DNA from: Lewinellaceae bacterium
GTDB lineage: Bacteria; Bacteroidota; Bacteroidia; Chitinophagales; Saprospiraceae
Direction of reading: 5' to 3'
DNA: 64,000 bases
Assembly (NCBI GenBank): GCA_020636375.1
Contig: JACJXZ010000013.1
Span: forward strand, 283,805 to 347,804
Part shown: positions 7,965 through 17,306 of the stretch, piece after piece
Layout: each line of letters begins with the position of its first letter
Numbering within the stretch: position 1 is the stretch's first letter
Translations under genes and position numbers: made by a program
The notes under the pieces: generated by a model
The model's input: the letters and a program-made list of their open reading frames with translations, nothing else
What the model was told of the DNA's origin: nothing
Databases searched by the model: none

Positions 7965-9275
7965 ATGTCCCGAGCGATCCTATGGTTTCGCAATGACCTG
8001 CGGCTGAACGACAACCCGGCGCTCGACGCGGCGGCCCGCGAGTGCCGGGAAATCGTCCCCGTTTATGTGCTGGACGAGCGCTATCTGGAGCGTGGCCGGT
8101 GGGGCTTTTACCGCACCGGGCCTTACCGGCTGCACTTCCTGCTGGAAAGCCTGTACGATCTCAGCGAGGAGCTGCGCAGCAAAGGCAGCCGGCTACTGGT
8201 AGTTGCCGGACAGCCTGAACGCGAACTGCCCCGCCTGGCCGGGGAGTATGGATGCTCCCGCATTTACGCATCCAAAGAATATGCTCATGAAGAAATTCAG
8301 GCAGAAAAAAAACTCGCTGCGTCCTTCGACATCCGGTTCCTGCACAGCAGCACCCTCTATCAACCAAAGGAGCTGCCCTTCGCCATCAAACAGCTTCCTG
8401 ATGTCTTCACGGCATTCCGCAAGCGGGTAGAGCGGTATGCGGAAGTTTCCGAACCTCTTGTGGCGCCCGATGAGATTCCGGGGCCGGAATTGCCGGATAC
8501 ACAAATCCCTTCCCTGGAAAGCCTGGGGTTCGGGCTGCCGCCGGCCGACGGGCGGGCCGTCCTGGAATTCAGGGGAGGCGCTACGGCGGCCCATTCCCGG
8601 CTCGACCATTACTTCTGGAATACGGAATCCCTTTCTGTTTACAAGGAAACCCGGAACGGGCTGATCGGCGCCGATTATTCTTCCAAGTTTTCCCCCTGGC
8701 TGGCCAACGGCTGCATTTCTGCCCGGGAGATTTACAGGGAGGTGGAAGCCTACGAGGCGGAAGTGGAGCAGAATAAATCCACCTACTGGCTGAAGTTCGA
8801 GCTGCTCTGGCGGGAGTACTTCCGCCTGGTGGCCATGCGCTACGGCCAGCGGATTTTCTACCCCGGGGGCATCCAGGAAAAGGCCGTCCGCTGGAAAGAT
8901 AATGACAAGGCCTTCGAAAAGTGGCGTACGGGCACGACCGGCGACGACTTCGTAGACGCCAACATGCGGGAGTTGCTCTTTACGGGGTTTATGAGCAACC
9001 GGGGGCGGCAGAATGTGGCTTCCTATCTGGCCCATCACCTGAAGCAGGACTGGCGGAAGGGGGCGGCCTGGTTCGAATCCCTGCTCCTCGACTACGACGT
9101 ATACACCAACTACGGCAACTGGATGTACGCCGCCGGCGTGGGCAACGACCCGCGCAGCCGTGTTTTCAATACCGGCAGGCAAGCATCGATATACGATGGA
9201 GACGGGGCGTACCGGCGCCTCTGGCTGGGAGAGCCGGAGAAGGATCCCGCCGCCTTTTTGGAGCGGTATTTTTGA
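7965..9275 (+). CDS. DASH-type cryptochrome/photolyase
   Basis: 436 aa. An N-terminal photolyase alpha/beta domain (MSRAILWFRNDLRLNDNPAL) binds the antenna cofactor. The C-terminal FAD domain carries the DASH signature block TGDDFVDANMRELLFTGFMSNRGRQNVASYL, then DWRKGAAWFESLLLDYDVYTNYGNW and GVGNDPRSRVFN. Cry-DASH proteins repair cyclobutane pyrimidine dimers, mostly in single-stranded DNA, using blue light. The position next to the rhodopsin cluster and before dps suggests a light/oxidative stress block. Start is the ATG at 7965; a weak match to a ribosome site precedes it. The length is typical of the family. Confidence 0.92.
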   Translation: MSRAILWFRNDLRLNDNPALDAAARECREIVPVYVLDERYLERGRWGFYRTGPYRLHFLLESLYDLSEELRSKGSRLLVVAGQPERELPRLAGEYGCSRIYASKEYAHEEIQAEKKLAASFDIRFLHSSTLYQPKELPFAIKQLPDVFTAFRKRVERYAEVSEPLVAPDEIPGPELPDTQIPSLESLGFGLPPADGRAVLEFRGGATAAHSRLDHYFWNTESLSVYKETRNGLIGADYSSKFSPWLANGCISAREIYREVEAYEAEVEQNKSTYWLKFELLWREYFRLVAMRYGQRIFYPGGIQEKAVRWKDNDKAFEKWRTGTTGDDFVDANMRELLFTGFMSNRGRQNVASYLAHHLKQDWRKGAAWFESLLLDYDVYTNYGNWMYAAGVGNDPRSRVFNTGRQASIYDGDGAYRRLWLGEPEKDPAAFLERYF

Positions 9276-9363
9276 GGGGCAGGGCCGCCGTTGGCCCAAC
9301 TTTGAGCCGGCCTTATTTGTTTTATTAAGCTTATCCATTTACAAAACAAAAATCAGGAACATA

Positions 9364-9876
9364 ATGAGTTCAACAACAGATCAACTGACGAAAGGAAAGG
9401 CTGATGTCAACATCGGCATTCAACAATCCAAGCGGGAAGGCGCGGCGGAACTGCTGAAGCACCTGCTGGCCGACGAGCACGTGCTGTACATCAAGCTGCG
9501 CAATTATCACTGGAACGTCACCGGCATTCACTTTCAGCCCCTGCACGCCTTTTTCGAAGAGCAGTATACCGCTCTCGCCGTCCACATCGACGACATCGCC
9601 GAGCGCATCCGCAGCCTGGGCTTTTTTGCTCCCGGCTCCATGGAAGAATTTGGTGCCTACGCCCGCCTGAAAGAAACACACCACCTGGAGGGCAATGCCC
9701 GGCAAATGCTGGAAAACCTGCTGCACGACCACGAGGCCCTCATCCAGACGCTCCGCAAGGATCAGGAAGCCGCTATGGAGCAGTATGGGGATGCCGGAAC
9801 GCAGGATTTCCTCATCGCCCTGATGGAGGATCACGAGAAACACGCCTGGATGGTGCGCGCCCTCCTGGCCGGGTAG
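9364..9876 (+). CDS. dps: Dps-family DNA-protecting ferritin
   Basis: 170 aa. The core LRNYHWNVTGIHFQPLHAFFEEQYTALAVHIDDIAERIRSLG (about residues 45-86) holds the dinuclear ferroxidase ligands of Dps: His49 and His61 from one subunit face, Asp76 and Glu80 from the other. Dps dodecamers oxidise Fe(II) with hydrogen peroxide and store the iron, protecting DNA. I chose the ATG at 9364 because the frame upstream of it lies in the tail of the photolyase gene and lacks homology. It is 88 bases after the photolyase gene and may be co-transcribed; a strong bidirectional terminator follows. Confidence 0.93.
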   Translation: MSSTTDQLTKGKADVNIGIQQSKREGAAELLKHLLADEHVLYIKLRNYHWNVTGIHFQPLHAFFEEQYTALAVHIDDIAERIRSLGFFAPGSMEEFGAYARLKETHHLEGNARQMLENLLHDHEALIQTLRKDQEAAMEQYGDAGTQDFLIALMEDHEKHAWMVRALLAG

Positions 9877-9943
9877 GAACAGTGGAGGCGAAGGTTCCGC
9901 GCCGCAATTTTGGCAGAGGCGGATGGGTTATCCTTTAAAACAA

Positions 9944-9978
9944 AAAAGCCACTGCAGATGCTTTCCGCAGTGGCTTTT
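9944..9978. terminator. Bidirectional rho-independent terminator between dps and tonB
   Basis: AAAAGCCACTGC (9944-9955) pairs perfectly with GCAGTGGCTTTT (9967-9978) around an 11-base loop. A/T runs on both sides serve both converging genes. Confidence 0.85.
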
Positions 9979-10068
9979 CCTTAGAACTGATTTTAAAAGG
10001 ATATGGTTTTTCCGGCTGGTTGCCGATTGCTTTGTCGTATAACGGCCGGGGCACTTGTTCCCGCAGCG

Positions 10069-11010
<942 letters not shown>

Positions 11011-11165
11011 GAGTGAGGAGATTTGTACCCGAGGGTATTAAAAAATCAATCGTATTTTCACTACCAAAAATGCACTCAAACCTTAGTATGCCAAATGACA
11101 ATTGGCATTGCGGCCAGTGACTTTTATCAACCGGGCAGTATTTTCGCAGGGGGATTGTGGGGGGG

Positions 11166-11199
11166 GTATATTGCTATATTGTTATATTGTTATATTGTT
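11166..11199. repeat. Octamer array (ATATTGTT)n flanking IS copy 1, left
   Basis: Near-perfect TATATTGTT repeats abut the left end of the IS at 11200. On the far side (12420-12455) the same sequence appears as its reverse complement (AACAATAT), so the IS sits at the centre of a palindromic array. Confidence 0.8.
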
Positions 11200-11213
11200 A
11201 TGCGAATCCAGGG

Positions 11214-12107
11214 CTAAAAGAACCAATTGAGCAAGGCGGCGGCGATTTTCCCAAAAGTGTGGACGATCAGCCCCTGCCGAGAACGGGCCTTGGAAGCATT
11301 CTGGATATCGACCTTTTCAATAAGCCAGTTGAAAAACGATTCAACCGGCTGGCGGATCTTGGAAACGGCAGCTGAGAATAAATCGTCAGCGGCCTTATTC
11401 CAGTGCCTAAGCAACTGGCCTTGCCCGGGTACTAATTTGACTGGAGTGAGCAGTTCACAATTATTATGCTGCATCAATTTGCTTTTCAGCTCTTTATCCG
11501 AAAAGGCTTTATCTCCAATGACAGCCCGGTTTGCCAACTGTTCCAGGAGTTGCCGCTGTGCTTCCAAATCGTGCATGGAAGCTGGGCCGAGCATCAGGAA
11601 CTCTGGCCAGGGCATGGTTCCGGGGCGCCGAAAGCCGATGTTGTGCAGCTTGGCGCCCCAATAGTAGATGCCTTTAACCGAGCAATATCCTTTATCGCAC
11701 AGCTCAAGGGCTACTTTGGCTCGCCGCTTTGCGCTGCAAGTGATAATAGGCATGGAGTCCGTCAGGCTGATTTGCTCGTCAATGCCTTCTATGGGGCATG
11801 CGTCCAGCAAATGCGCCACTATCTTAGGGAATAGCCCGCTGAGCTGGTTGAGCCGGTTATTAAAGGCTTTATACTTTGGTAAGTCCGGAAACCAACTATG
11901 CCAGTATTTCAAGATGTACTCATGAACTTCGCTGACTCGCCGTTTGCCTTCCTCATGAACGGCAAACAGGTAGCAAGTCAATAGTTCACAGTCAGAAAAT
12001 TTGGGCGCCGCCTGGTTTTTTGTAAACCTTTGGCAGTCCCATTTCAACTCTTTGTCGTATAATTGGCAAAGGTGGAAGTACAGCGTGATGAGTTTGTATT
12101 CTAGCAT
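11214..12107 (-). CDS. IS982-family transposase (copy 1)
   Basis: 297 aa, typical IS982 length. The catalytic triad is visible as Asp117 (TDSMPI), Asp199 (GDKAF) and Glu256 (QPVESFFNWLIEK). The YYWGAKLH block before the second Asp matches the YYxGxKLH motif of the family. The frame is intact, so the copy may be active. The protein is identical to that of copy 2. The start ATG (12107) follows a TTTAAAG stretch. Confidence 0.92.
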   Translation of the reverse strand: MLEYKLITLYFHLCQLYDKELKWDCQRFTKNQAAPKFSDCELLTCYLFAVHEEGKRRVSEVHEYILKYWHSWFPDLPKYKAFNNRLNQLSGLFPKIVAHLLDACPIEGIDEQISLTDSMPIITCSAKRRAKVALELCDKGYCSVKGIYYWGAKLHNIGFRRPGTMPWPEFLMLGPASMHDLEAQRQLLEQLANRAVIGDKAFSDKELKSKLMQHNNCELLTPVKLVPGQGQLLRHWNKAADDLFSAAVSKIRQPVESFFNWLIEKVDIQNASKARSRQGLIVHTFGKIAAALLNWFF

Positions 12108-12419
12108 CTTTAAACATACATCATTAGCTGGCTTCTACCTCTTTTTTTATATATGTTTTTGAACCGGCATCGGCCCAGAGGGCCGATATCTTGGTAGCCA
12201 TTTACAGAAAGCCCCTTCGGCGCGGCCCAGCGGGCCGCAATATCAAGAGGGCTAAGCAGATGCCGGCCCTCTAGCGCCGGGGGGAGTAACCGCCTTGTCT
12301 TCTACCAAGATTGTGGCCTCCGGCATTCGCCGGAGCAGGCTCTAACGGGCCAGGCATAGTGCCCGCGGAGGCCGGCTGCCAAGGGGCTATACCTTCGAGT
12401 TTTAGCCCTGGATTCGCAT
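12108..12419 (-). repeat. Structured leader inside IS copy 1
   Basis: Non-coding sequence between terminal repeat and transposase. It holds ATCGGCCC-TCT-GGGCCGAT, GCGGCCC-GCT-GGGCCGC and CTCCGGC-GAAT-GCCGGAG type hairpins. The last matches a chromosomal hairpin at 1388-1405. The same leader occurs in IS copy 2 (40644-40955). Confidence 0.6.
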
Positions 12420-12466
12420 AACAATATAGCAATATAGCAATACAACAATACCATACCACACCCAAC

Positions 12467-13243
12467 ATGCCCAAAGGATTCCTCATCGACATGGACGGCG
12501 TCATCTACAGCGGAAATGACCTCATTTCCGGTGCCGACACCTTCATTGCCGAACTCAAAAAACGGGAAGTGCCCTTCCTCTTTCTGACCAACAACAGCCA
12601 GCGCACCCCGCGCGATGTGGTCAACAAACTCGCCGGCCTGGGTATCGAGGCCGAAGAAAAGGACGTCTTCACCAGCGCCATGGCCACCGGCTGGTTCCTG
12701 GCCCGCCAGAAGCCCCACGGCGCCGCCTACGTGCTGGGCGAAGGCGGCCTGCTGACCAGCCTGCACGAGAACGGCTACACCCTCGTCACCCAGGATCCCG
12801 ACTTCGTGGTCGTGGGCGAGGGCAGAAATTTCACCCTGGAAATGGTCAACCATGCCGTAGACATGATCCTGGACGGCGCCAAACTGGTGGCCACCAACCT
12901 CGACCCCTCGCCCAAAAAGAAAGGCTGGACCAACCTGGGCATCAAAGCGATCGTCAAGATGATCGAAGAGGCCACCGGCGTCAAAGCCTTCTCCGTCGGC
13001 AAGCCCAGCCCGGTCATGATGCGGGTGGCCCGCAAAAAGCTGGGCCTGGAAACCGCCGAGACGACCATGATCGGCGACACCATGGACACCGACATCCTCG
13101 GCGGCATACAGGTGGGCTACCGTACCATCCTCACGCTTTCCGGTGTTTCTAAAAAGGAAAACCTGAAACACTATGCTTTCGGGCCGGATTTGGTGGTTGG
13201 GACGGTCGGGGATTTGGATTTGGATGCGTGGCTGGCAGGGTAA
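12467..13243 (+). CDS. HAD-IIA family sugar/nucleotide phosphatase (NagD-like)
   Basis: 258 aa. HAD motif I is FLIDMDGVIYSG (residues 5-16, nucleophile Asp8 and acid/base Asp10), motif II is LFLTNNSQRTPR, and motif III/IV is VGKPSPVMM with MIGDTMDTDILGG. The large C2-type cap between motifs II and III places it with NagD, AraL and p-nitrophenyl phosphatases, which remove phosphate from small phosphorylated metabolites. Substrate is unknown. The start codon is only 47 bases from the end of IS copy 1, so the IS probably displaced or supplied its promoter. Its 3' end overlaps the converging AraC-type gene by 73 bases. Confidence 0.88.
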   Translation: MPKGFLIDMDGVIYSGNDLISGADTFIAELKKREVPFLFLTNNSQRTPRDVVNKLAGLGIEAEEKDVFTSAMATGWFLARQKPHGAAYVLGEGGLLTSLHENGYTLVTQDPDFVVVGEGRNFTLEMVNHAVDMILDGAKLVATNLDPSPKKKGWTNLGIKAIVKMIEEATGVKAFSVGKPSPVMMRVARKKLGLETAETTMIGDTMDTDILGGIQVGYRTILTLSGVSKKENLKHYAFGPDLVVGTVGDLDLDAWLAG

Positions 13244-14430
13244 TCGCTCCGGCTCTCCGCCGTCACCTTTCCCAGCTTTTTCTTCCGGTACTGGGAGGGA
13301 GAAAGTCCCGTATTTGCCTTGAAAGCCTTGTTGAAGGAAGTTTTGTTGTTGAAGCCCGACTCGTAGGCGATAGCGATCACGTACTGATCCCTGTTGCGGG
13401 GGTTGGCCAGCAGGCGTTTGGCTTCCTCGACGCGGTATTCGTTGATGAAGTCCGGGAAGCTTTTGCCCAACTGCTCATTAATGACCTGGGAGAGGTGGTG
13501 GATGGAAATGCCGAGCTGATCGGCCAGCCCCGACAGGCGCAGTTCGTTGTCGAGGTAGGGTTTTTCCTCTTCGACATACTCCAGCACGCGGCCCAGCAGG
13601 GAGCGGGAAGCGGAAGGGGTCAGGGTGGAATTCTGATACCTGGGTGCCAGGAAAGCCCGGGGCCAGAGTTCGCCGGCGAAGATCGAAGGCTGCCGGTAGC
13701 CCAGGTACCCTACTACGTAGATGAAGGCCGTCATGGACAGGGAGATGCCATAGTCCCATTCGATGTGAAAGAAGGGCGTGCGGATCAATAGGTAATAGGA
13801 CATATTGCCGAGGACAAACCCGGCGTACAGGCCAAGCACCGTTCGCGACCAGTTGCGGCGGATCACCGCCCGGCCGTCCTCCTCGCCGGCAGGGCGCCAG
13901 AAGCCATTCCGGCGCAGGTACCAAAAGACCAGTACGGCATAAGCGGAAAGGTGCGCCATAAAAATGTAGTCCTGGATGCTGAACAGGGGGAGCAGCGGCC
14001 AGTGTATCTGCCGGGCTGCCTCCCGGTCGCCGGCATGGAAGGCCGCTTTCAGGGCGGGATCCGTAAAGTAGTACGGCAGGCGGTCGATCAGCATCAGCAG
14101 GGCGGGCAGGAAGTGCAGGGCGTCCCGCCGGCGCAGGCTGTCTTCCGGGTTAAGGGCTTTGAAGTATAAGTAAAGCAGGGGGCCAAAAACAAAGATGAGC
14201 GGAATGTAAAAGGTGTCCGCCCAGGAAAAATACAGGAGGTATTTCGTCCAGTGCAATACGTATTCCGAAAGCGTGAGGGCGAAGGCAAGCAGGAAGGCGC
14301 CCAGCAGCCGGTTGGCCTGCCGGTTGCCCTGTTTGCTGGCGAAGAGGACAGCGGCAAGGAAATAGCCATGAGCGGCCGCCAGGATAAAAAAGCTGGTCCA
14401 GGTGTCGAGGGAGGGAGTCACGGTTTCCAT
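13171..14430 (-). CDS. AraC-family regulator with N-terminal seven-helix membrane region
   Basis: 419 aa from the ATG at 14430, which has an AGGAAAG ribosome site upstream; the open frame extends further upstream, but into a repeat shared with 17459. The N-terminal half (about 10-260) has several hydrophobic helices (SFFILAAAHGYFLAAVLF, FILFVFGPLLYLYF-like). The C-terminal AraC HTH (about 290-395) reads LGRVLEYVEEEKPYLDNELRLSGLADQLGI..YESGFNNKTSFNKAFKANTGLSPSQYRK. Such membrane AraC proteins are common in Bacteroidota and probably sense a signal in or through the membrane; target genes are unknown. The last ~25 residues fall in the 73-base overlap with the HAD gene and are likely dispensable. 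Confidence 0.88.
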   Translation of the reverse strand: METVTPSLDTWTSFFILAAAHGYFLAAVLFASKQGNRQANRLLGAFLLAFALTLSEYVLHWTKYLLYFSWADTFYIPLIFVFGPLLYLYFKALNPEDSLRRRDALHFLPALLMLIDRLPYYFTDPALKAAFHAGDREAARQIHWPLLPLFSIQDYIFMAHLSAYAVLVFWYLRRNGFWRPAGEEDGRAVIRRNWSRTVLGLYAGFVLGNMSYYLLIRTPFFHIEWDYGISLSMTAFIYVVGYLGYRQPSIFAGELWPRAFLAPRYQNSTLTPSASRSLLGRVLEYVEEEKPYLDNELRLSGLADQLGISIHHLSQVINEQLGKSFPDFINEYRVEEAKRLLANPRNRDQYVIAIAYESGFNNKTSFNKAFKANTGLSPSQYRKKKLGKVTAESRSDYPASHASKSKSPTVPTTKSGPKA

Positions 14431-14511
14431 TGCTTTTCTTTCCTGTGAATTTAAGGAAAAATGGCAGACCGTGCTTTTGATCAAAGACAGGCAAACGACA
14501 AAACAAAGAAA

Positions 14512-14545
14512 GCTGTCGGGCCAGCAGTGGAATCGGCCCGACAGC
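14512..14545 (-). terminator. Terminator-like hairpin in repeated segment S1
   Basis: GCTGTCGGGCC (14512-14522) pairs with GGCCCGACAGC (14535-14545), 12-base loop. Read on the minus strand it is followed by TTTCTTTGTTTTG, so it can end the transcript of the 197-aa gene A1. It is the core of a ~125-bp segment (14512-14637) repeated with clear similarity at 17457-17582. Confidence 0.6.
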
Positions 14546-14782
14546 CCCGAAATACCAAAATTTTTCTTTACTGAATAGAATGCGTCAGGGAGCCTCTTCG
14601 AATGTGGGGCAGGTGTGTTTCCCGGGGTTATTCTCATGCAAGGGCTACCGCTTTGATTTCAAATAGCGTACCCCTCCCTCGGAGCGAAATTTTGCGCAAA
14701 AGCGCAGCGCATTAAACACAGCAGCCCGAAAACGCTGCGCCTTTGCACGCTATTCTACTGCGCGTTTTTCAAAATTGATGCT

Positions 14783-15376
14783 CTAAACTCTTCCGACACA
14801 GACCACCCGGGCGAAAATCTCCGCCCCCTGGCTGCTGTCGCCGTCAAGATACCAGTAGCCGTCGCTCGGGTCGATATATATCCGGATGCCACTGGAGCTG
14901 CTTTTGAATTTTCCTTTCAGCTCGGTCAATACCGGGATGCCCTGGCTTTGATGCACCAGGCGGGCGGGCGGTTGCCCGCTCCGCCAGGAAAAAGGCTCGG
15001 ATTGGCACAGGTTGGCAGACAGTTCCCCGTCCAGGTCCATCCTTTGAGCCTCGATGCGCACCTTCGGCGCATTGACCTTAAAGGTATCGGCGGCCTGCAG
15101 CAGCATGTCGCCGCCAGAATCCAGGTCGAAACGGGCCTGCCCGGCAGCGCTCAGGCGGAAGGCCTCGTACCCCTTGCCGAAATCCCCGGCTTCTATCTTG
15201 CCGAAAAGGCGGAGAGGCCCTTCCCCCTTGCCATGCTTAAAAGCAAGGGCTGGCGGCATTCCTTGGGAGGAGAACAGGATGCCTTCCCGCATTGCCTCCA
15301 ATACTTCGGCAAGCTGTTTTACCTGGCGTTCGAGCTTCTCCACCCTGGCTTCCACGTCATTCTTTTGCATTGCCAC
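14783..15376 (-). CDS. Uncharacterised protein, family A copy 1
   Basis: 197 aa; I do not recognise the family. A short coiled coil (RVEKLERQVKQLAEVLEAM, residues 11-29) is followed by a region rich in beta-type repeats (IEAGDFGKGYEAFRLSAAGQARFDL; LLQAADTFKVNAPKVRIEAQRMDLDG) that reads like a short beta-helix, then a conserved block FSWRSGQPPARLVHQSQGIPVL and the C-terminus YWYLDGDSSQGAEIFARVVCVGRV. No signal peptide or membrane helix. It is a close paralogue of the protein at 17761-18378: the middle and C-terminal blocks are nearly the same. Both diverge from a large helical gene. A trimeric coiled-coil plus beta-helix shape recalls phage-tail or spike proteins, but that is a guess. Confidence 0.75.
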   Translation of the reverse strand: MAMQKNDVEARVEKLERQVKQLAEVLEAMREGILFSSQGMPPALAFKHGKGEGPLRLFGKIEAGDFGKGYEAFRLSAAGQARFDLDSGGDMLLQAADTFKVNAPKVRIEAQRMDLDGELSANLCQSEPFSWRSGQPPARLVHQSQGIPVLTELKGKFKSSSSGIRIYIDPSDGYWYLDGDSSQGAEIFARVVCVGRV

Positions 15377-15734
15377 TGTTCGTTCCCACTTGGGTTTTAT
15401 GAAATCCGGATTCTGCGTGAATTCTTTCCAGCGCTTTTTGTGATTATTTATTCAGGGTTATACAGGTGTTTGTTTATCGTCCTCGTCTTTTATTCCCCTT
15501 CTGGGATACGATAGAAACGGGCATTTTTTTTGTGTTTATTGTAGTGCCTGGGGTTCTTCAGTTCATCTGAACCTAAAAATAAGCACTCCGAGAGTCGCTT
15601 TCAAGTTGCGTTTTTTAATATTTTAATAATTCTAAATAGGGAAAACATGCCATTTTATATTTATAACCATTATTTTACAGGCTAATAAGGCTAACAATTT
15701 TAATTGTCTTTAAGGCTTTCAAATCAGCACTTAA
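15377..15734. promoter_or_regulatory. Divergent intergenic region between A1 and B1
   Basis: 358 bases between the divergent genes. AGGGTTATACAGGTGTTTGTTTATC at about 15454-15478 is a close match to 18429-18456 upstream of A2, so the upstream region of the A genes was duplicated with them. The rest is AT-rich (15600-15734), as expected for the B1 promoter, without an exact TAnnTTTG box that I can defend. Confidence 0.45.
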
Positions 15735-17306
15735 ATGAATGACTATTTATGGCGCCTGGTACATTTGATGGACAAATCGGAAGCCCGTCACTTCCGGCTG
15801 TCGGCCCGGATCCACAACGGGAAAAAAGATGGCGGCAAGAAAAAGTACGAATACCTCTACGACGAGATCAAAAGCGTAGAACTGGCAAAAAACTACGACG
15901 AGGATACAATCCGGGAAAAGCTGGATAAAGAGAAGAAAGTCCCGAAAGGGAGTTTTGCGGTTACCAAGAGTTACCTGGCGGACAACCTGCTCCGGGCACT
16001 GCGCCACCTCAATGAAAACGGCTCCGCTGAAGGAAAGATGAGAGTCCTGCTCGACGAAGCCCAGTTGCTTTTTGACCGGGGCATCCTGTATAAAAGTGCC
16101 AGGCAACTGGCCAAGGCCAAGAAGCTGGCCCGAAAGTACCAGTGTTTCCCGCTGTTGGCCGAAATCCTCCGGATGGAAGTCAAGCAACAAATGAGCATCC
16201 TGAGCCAGTTGGAAAAGCCTTTCCAGAGCTTATCCCGGCTATATGAGGAGCAGGAGGTAGTGGTGAAAAGCCTGGCTCAGGAGACGGAGTACAACCGGCT
16301 GATGAACCAGGCCTTCGCCCTGTATCATACCAGGAACACCCTGCCCGGAGAAGAGGGCATCCGGTTGCTGGAAACACTGCGGCAGGACCCTGCCCTGAAA
16401 ACCCCCGAACGCTTCCTGTCTTTCCGCAGCGAACTGCTCTACCACCACGCCTGGGGCCTGATCCATACTGTGGAAAACATCAACCCAAAGCTGGTCTTCT
16501 ACCACTACCAGAAAACCCTGGAGGCTTGGGACAAATACCCCGTCTTCAAAGAAGAGTATACCCGCAGCTACAAGCTGTACCTGTTCAATTTCCTGTCGAC
16601 CTGCCACTCTCAGGGGGATTATTCCTCTTTTGAATCCATCCTCGGCAAAACCCAGGAACTGGAATCCAGGACCCTCGCCGAGCGCAGCTGGGATTTCTTC
16701 AACACCTATCAGTACAAACTGCTTTTCCTGATGAATACAGGGGAGGTGGAAGCTGCCCAAAACCTTGCCCGGGAGGTCGACGAAAAAATCCGCCTTTATA
16801 CCAAACGGCGCTATCCGCTGCAAAAAAACAAGCTGCTCTCTCTTTATTACAACATTTCTGTCCTGCTCTTCGTCACCGAAAACTACAAGACGGCCCTGCA
16901 CTGGGCCGACAAAATCCGCAAAGAACTCCGAACGACGTCGGCCCGGCTCGACCTGAAGTATTTCGCCCGGATCCTACAGCTGCTCATCCTGTACGAATCC
17001 GGCCAGGACGACCAGCTGGACAACAAGGAGCCTTACGTAAAAAGGTTGCTGAAAGGCCAGGACATGTACTCCGGTTTTGACGCCATGGTGCTGAAATACC
17101 TCCGGAAACTGTGCAAATACCGCTATACCCACGATGAGAAAGAACTGTTCAGGGGGCTGTTGCAGGAAATTGAGGACTCCGAGGCCCAATACCGGAAGAT
17201 CAGGGGGAGGGAAGAAGTGAAATTGTGGGCGCAGAGCCACCTGGAAGGCAAAAAAATGATAGACCTGATCCAGGAGAACTTCCGGGCAAAAAAAGGAAGG
17301 CAGTAG
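15735..17306 (+). CDS. Uncharacterised TPR-like helical protein, family B copy 1
   Basis: 523 aa, no signal peptide, entirely helical in composition. It opens with MNDYLWRLVHLMDKSEARHFRLSARIHNGKKD, a start typical of a large Bacteroidota family of cytoplasmic helical-repeat proteins that begin with a 'lhkLIhsLskSEkRyFkL' pattern. No function is known to me. Helix-turn-helix repeat units are visible throughout, for example YHHAWGLIHTVENINPKLVFYHYQKTLEAWDKYP and KNKLLSLYYNISVLLFVTENYKTALHWADKIRKEL. The paralogue at 19357-20961 aligns over the full length. It diverges from gene A1. A scaffold or partner-binding role is likely from the fold, but no partner can be named. Confidence 0.75.
   Translation: MNDYLWRLVHLMDKSEARHFRLSARIHNGKKDGGKKKYEYLYDEIKSVELAKNYDEDTIREKLDKEKKVPKGSFAVTKSYLADNLLRALRHLNENGSAEGKMRVLLDEAQLLFDRGILYKSARQLAKAKKLARKYQCFPLLAEILRMEVKQQMSILSQLEKPFQSLSRLYEEQEVVVKSLAQETEYNRLMNQAFALYHTRNTLPGEEGIRLLETLRQDPALKTPERFLSFRSELLYHHAWGLIHTVENINPKLVFYHYQKTLEAWDKYPVFKEEYTRSYKLYLFNFLSTCHSQGDYSSFESILGKTQELESRTLAERSWDFFNTYQYKLLFLMNTGEVEAAQNLAREVDEKIRLYTKRRYPLQKNKLLSLYYNISVLLFVTENYKTALHWADKIRKELRTTSARLDLKYFARILQLLILYESGQDDQLDNKEPYVKRLLKGQDMYSGFDAMVLKYLRKLCKYRYTHDEKELFRGLLQEIEDSEAQYRKIRGREEVKLWAQSHLEGKKMIDLIQENFRAKKGRQ

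Larger units (their letters stand above)
11200..12419 (-). mobile_element. IS982-family insertion sequence, copy 1
   Basis: 1220 bp bounded by perfect 20-bp inverted repeats ATGCGAATCCAGGGCTAAAA at 11200-11219 and its complement at 12400-12419. It encodes one DDE transposase on the minus strand. Copy 2 at 40644-41863 has the same length and the regions I compared (whole transposase, leader, ends) are identical, so movement was recent. A ~312-bp leader (12108-12419) precedes the transposase and holds three strong hairpins. The stop codon of the transposase lies inside the terminal repeat. No classical direct target duplication is visible. Confidence 0.9.

Noticed and set aside
14431..14637. 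N-terminal extension of the AraC-type regulator
   Set aside because: The extra 69 codons lie in the repeated non-coding segment S1 and a good ribosome site precedes the ATG at 14430.
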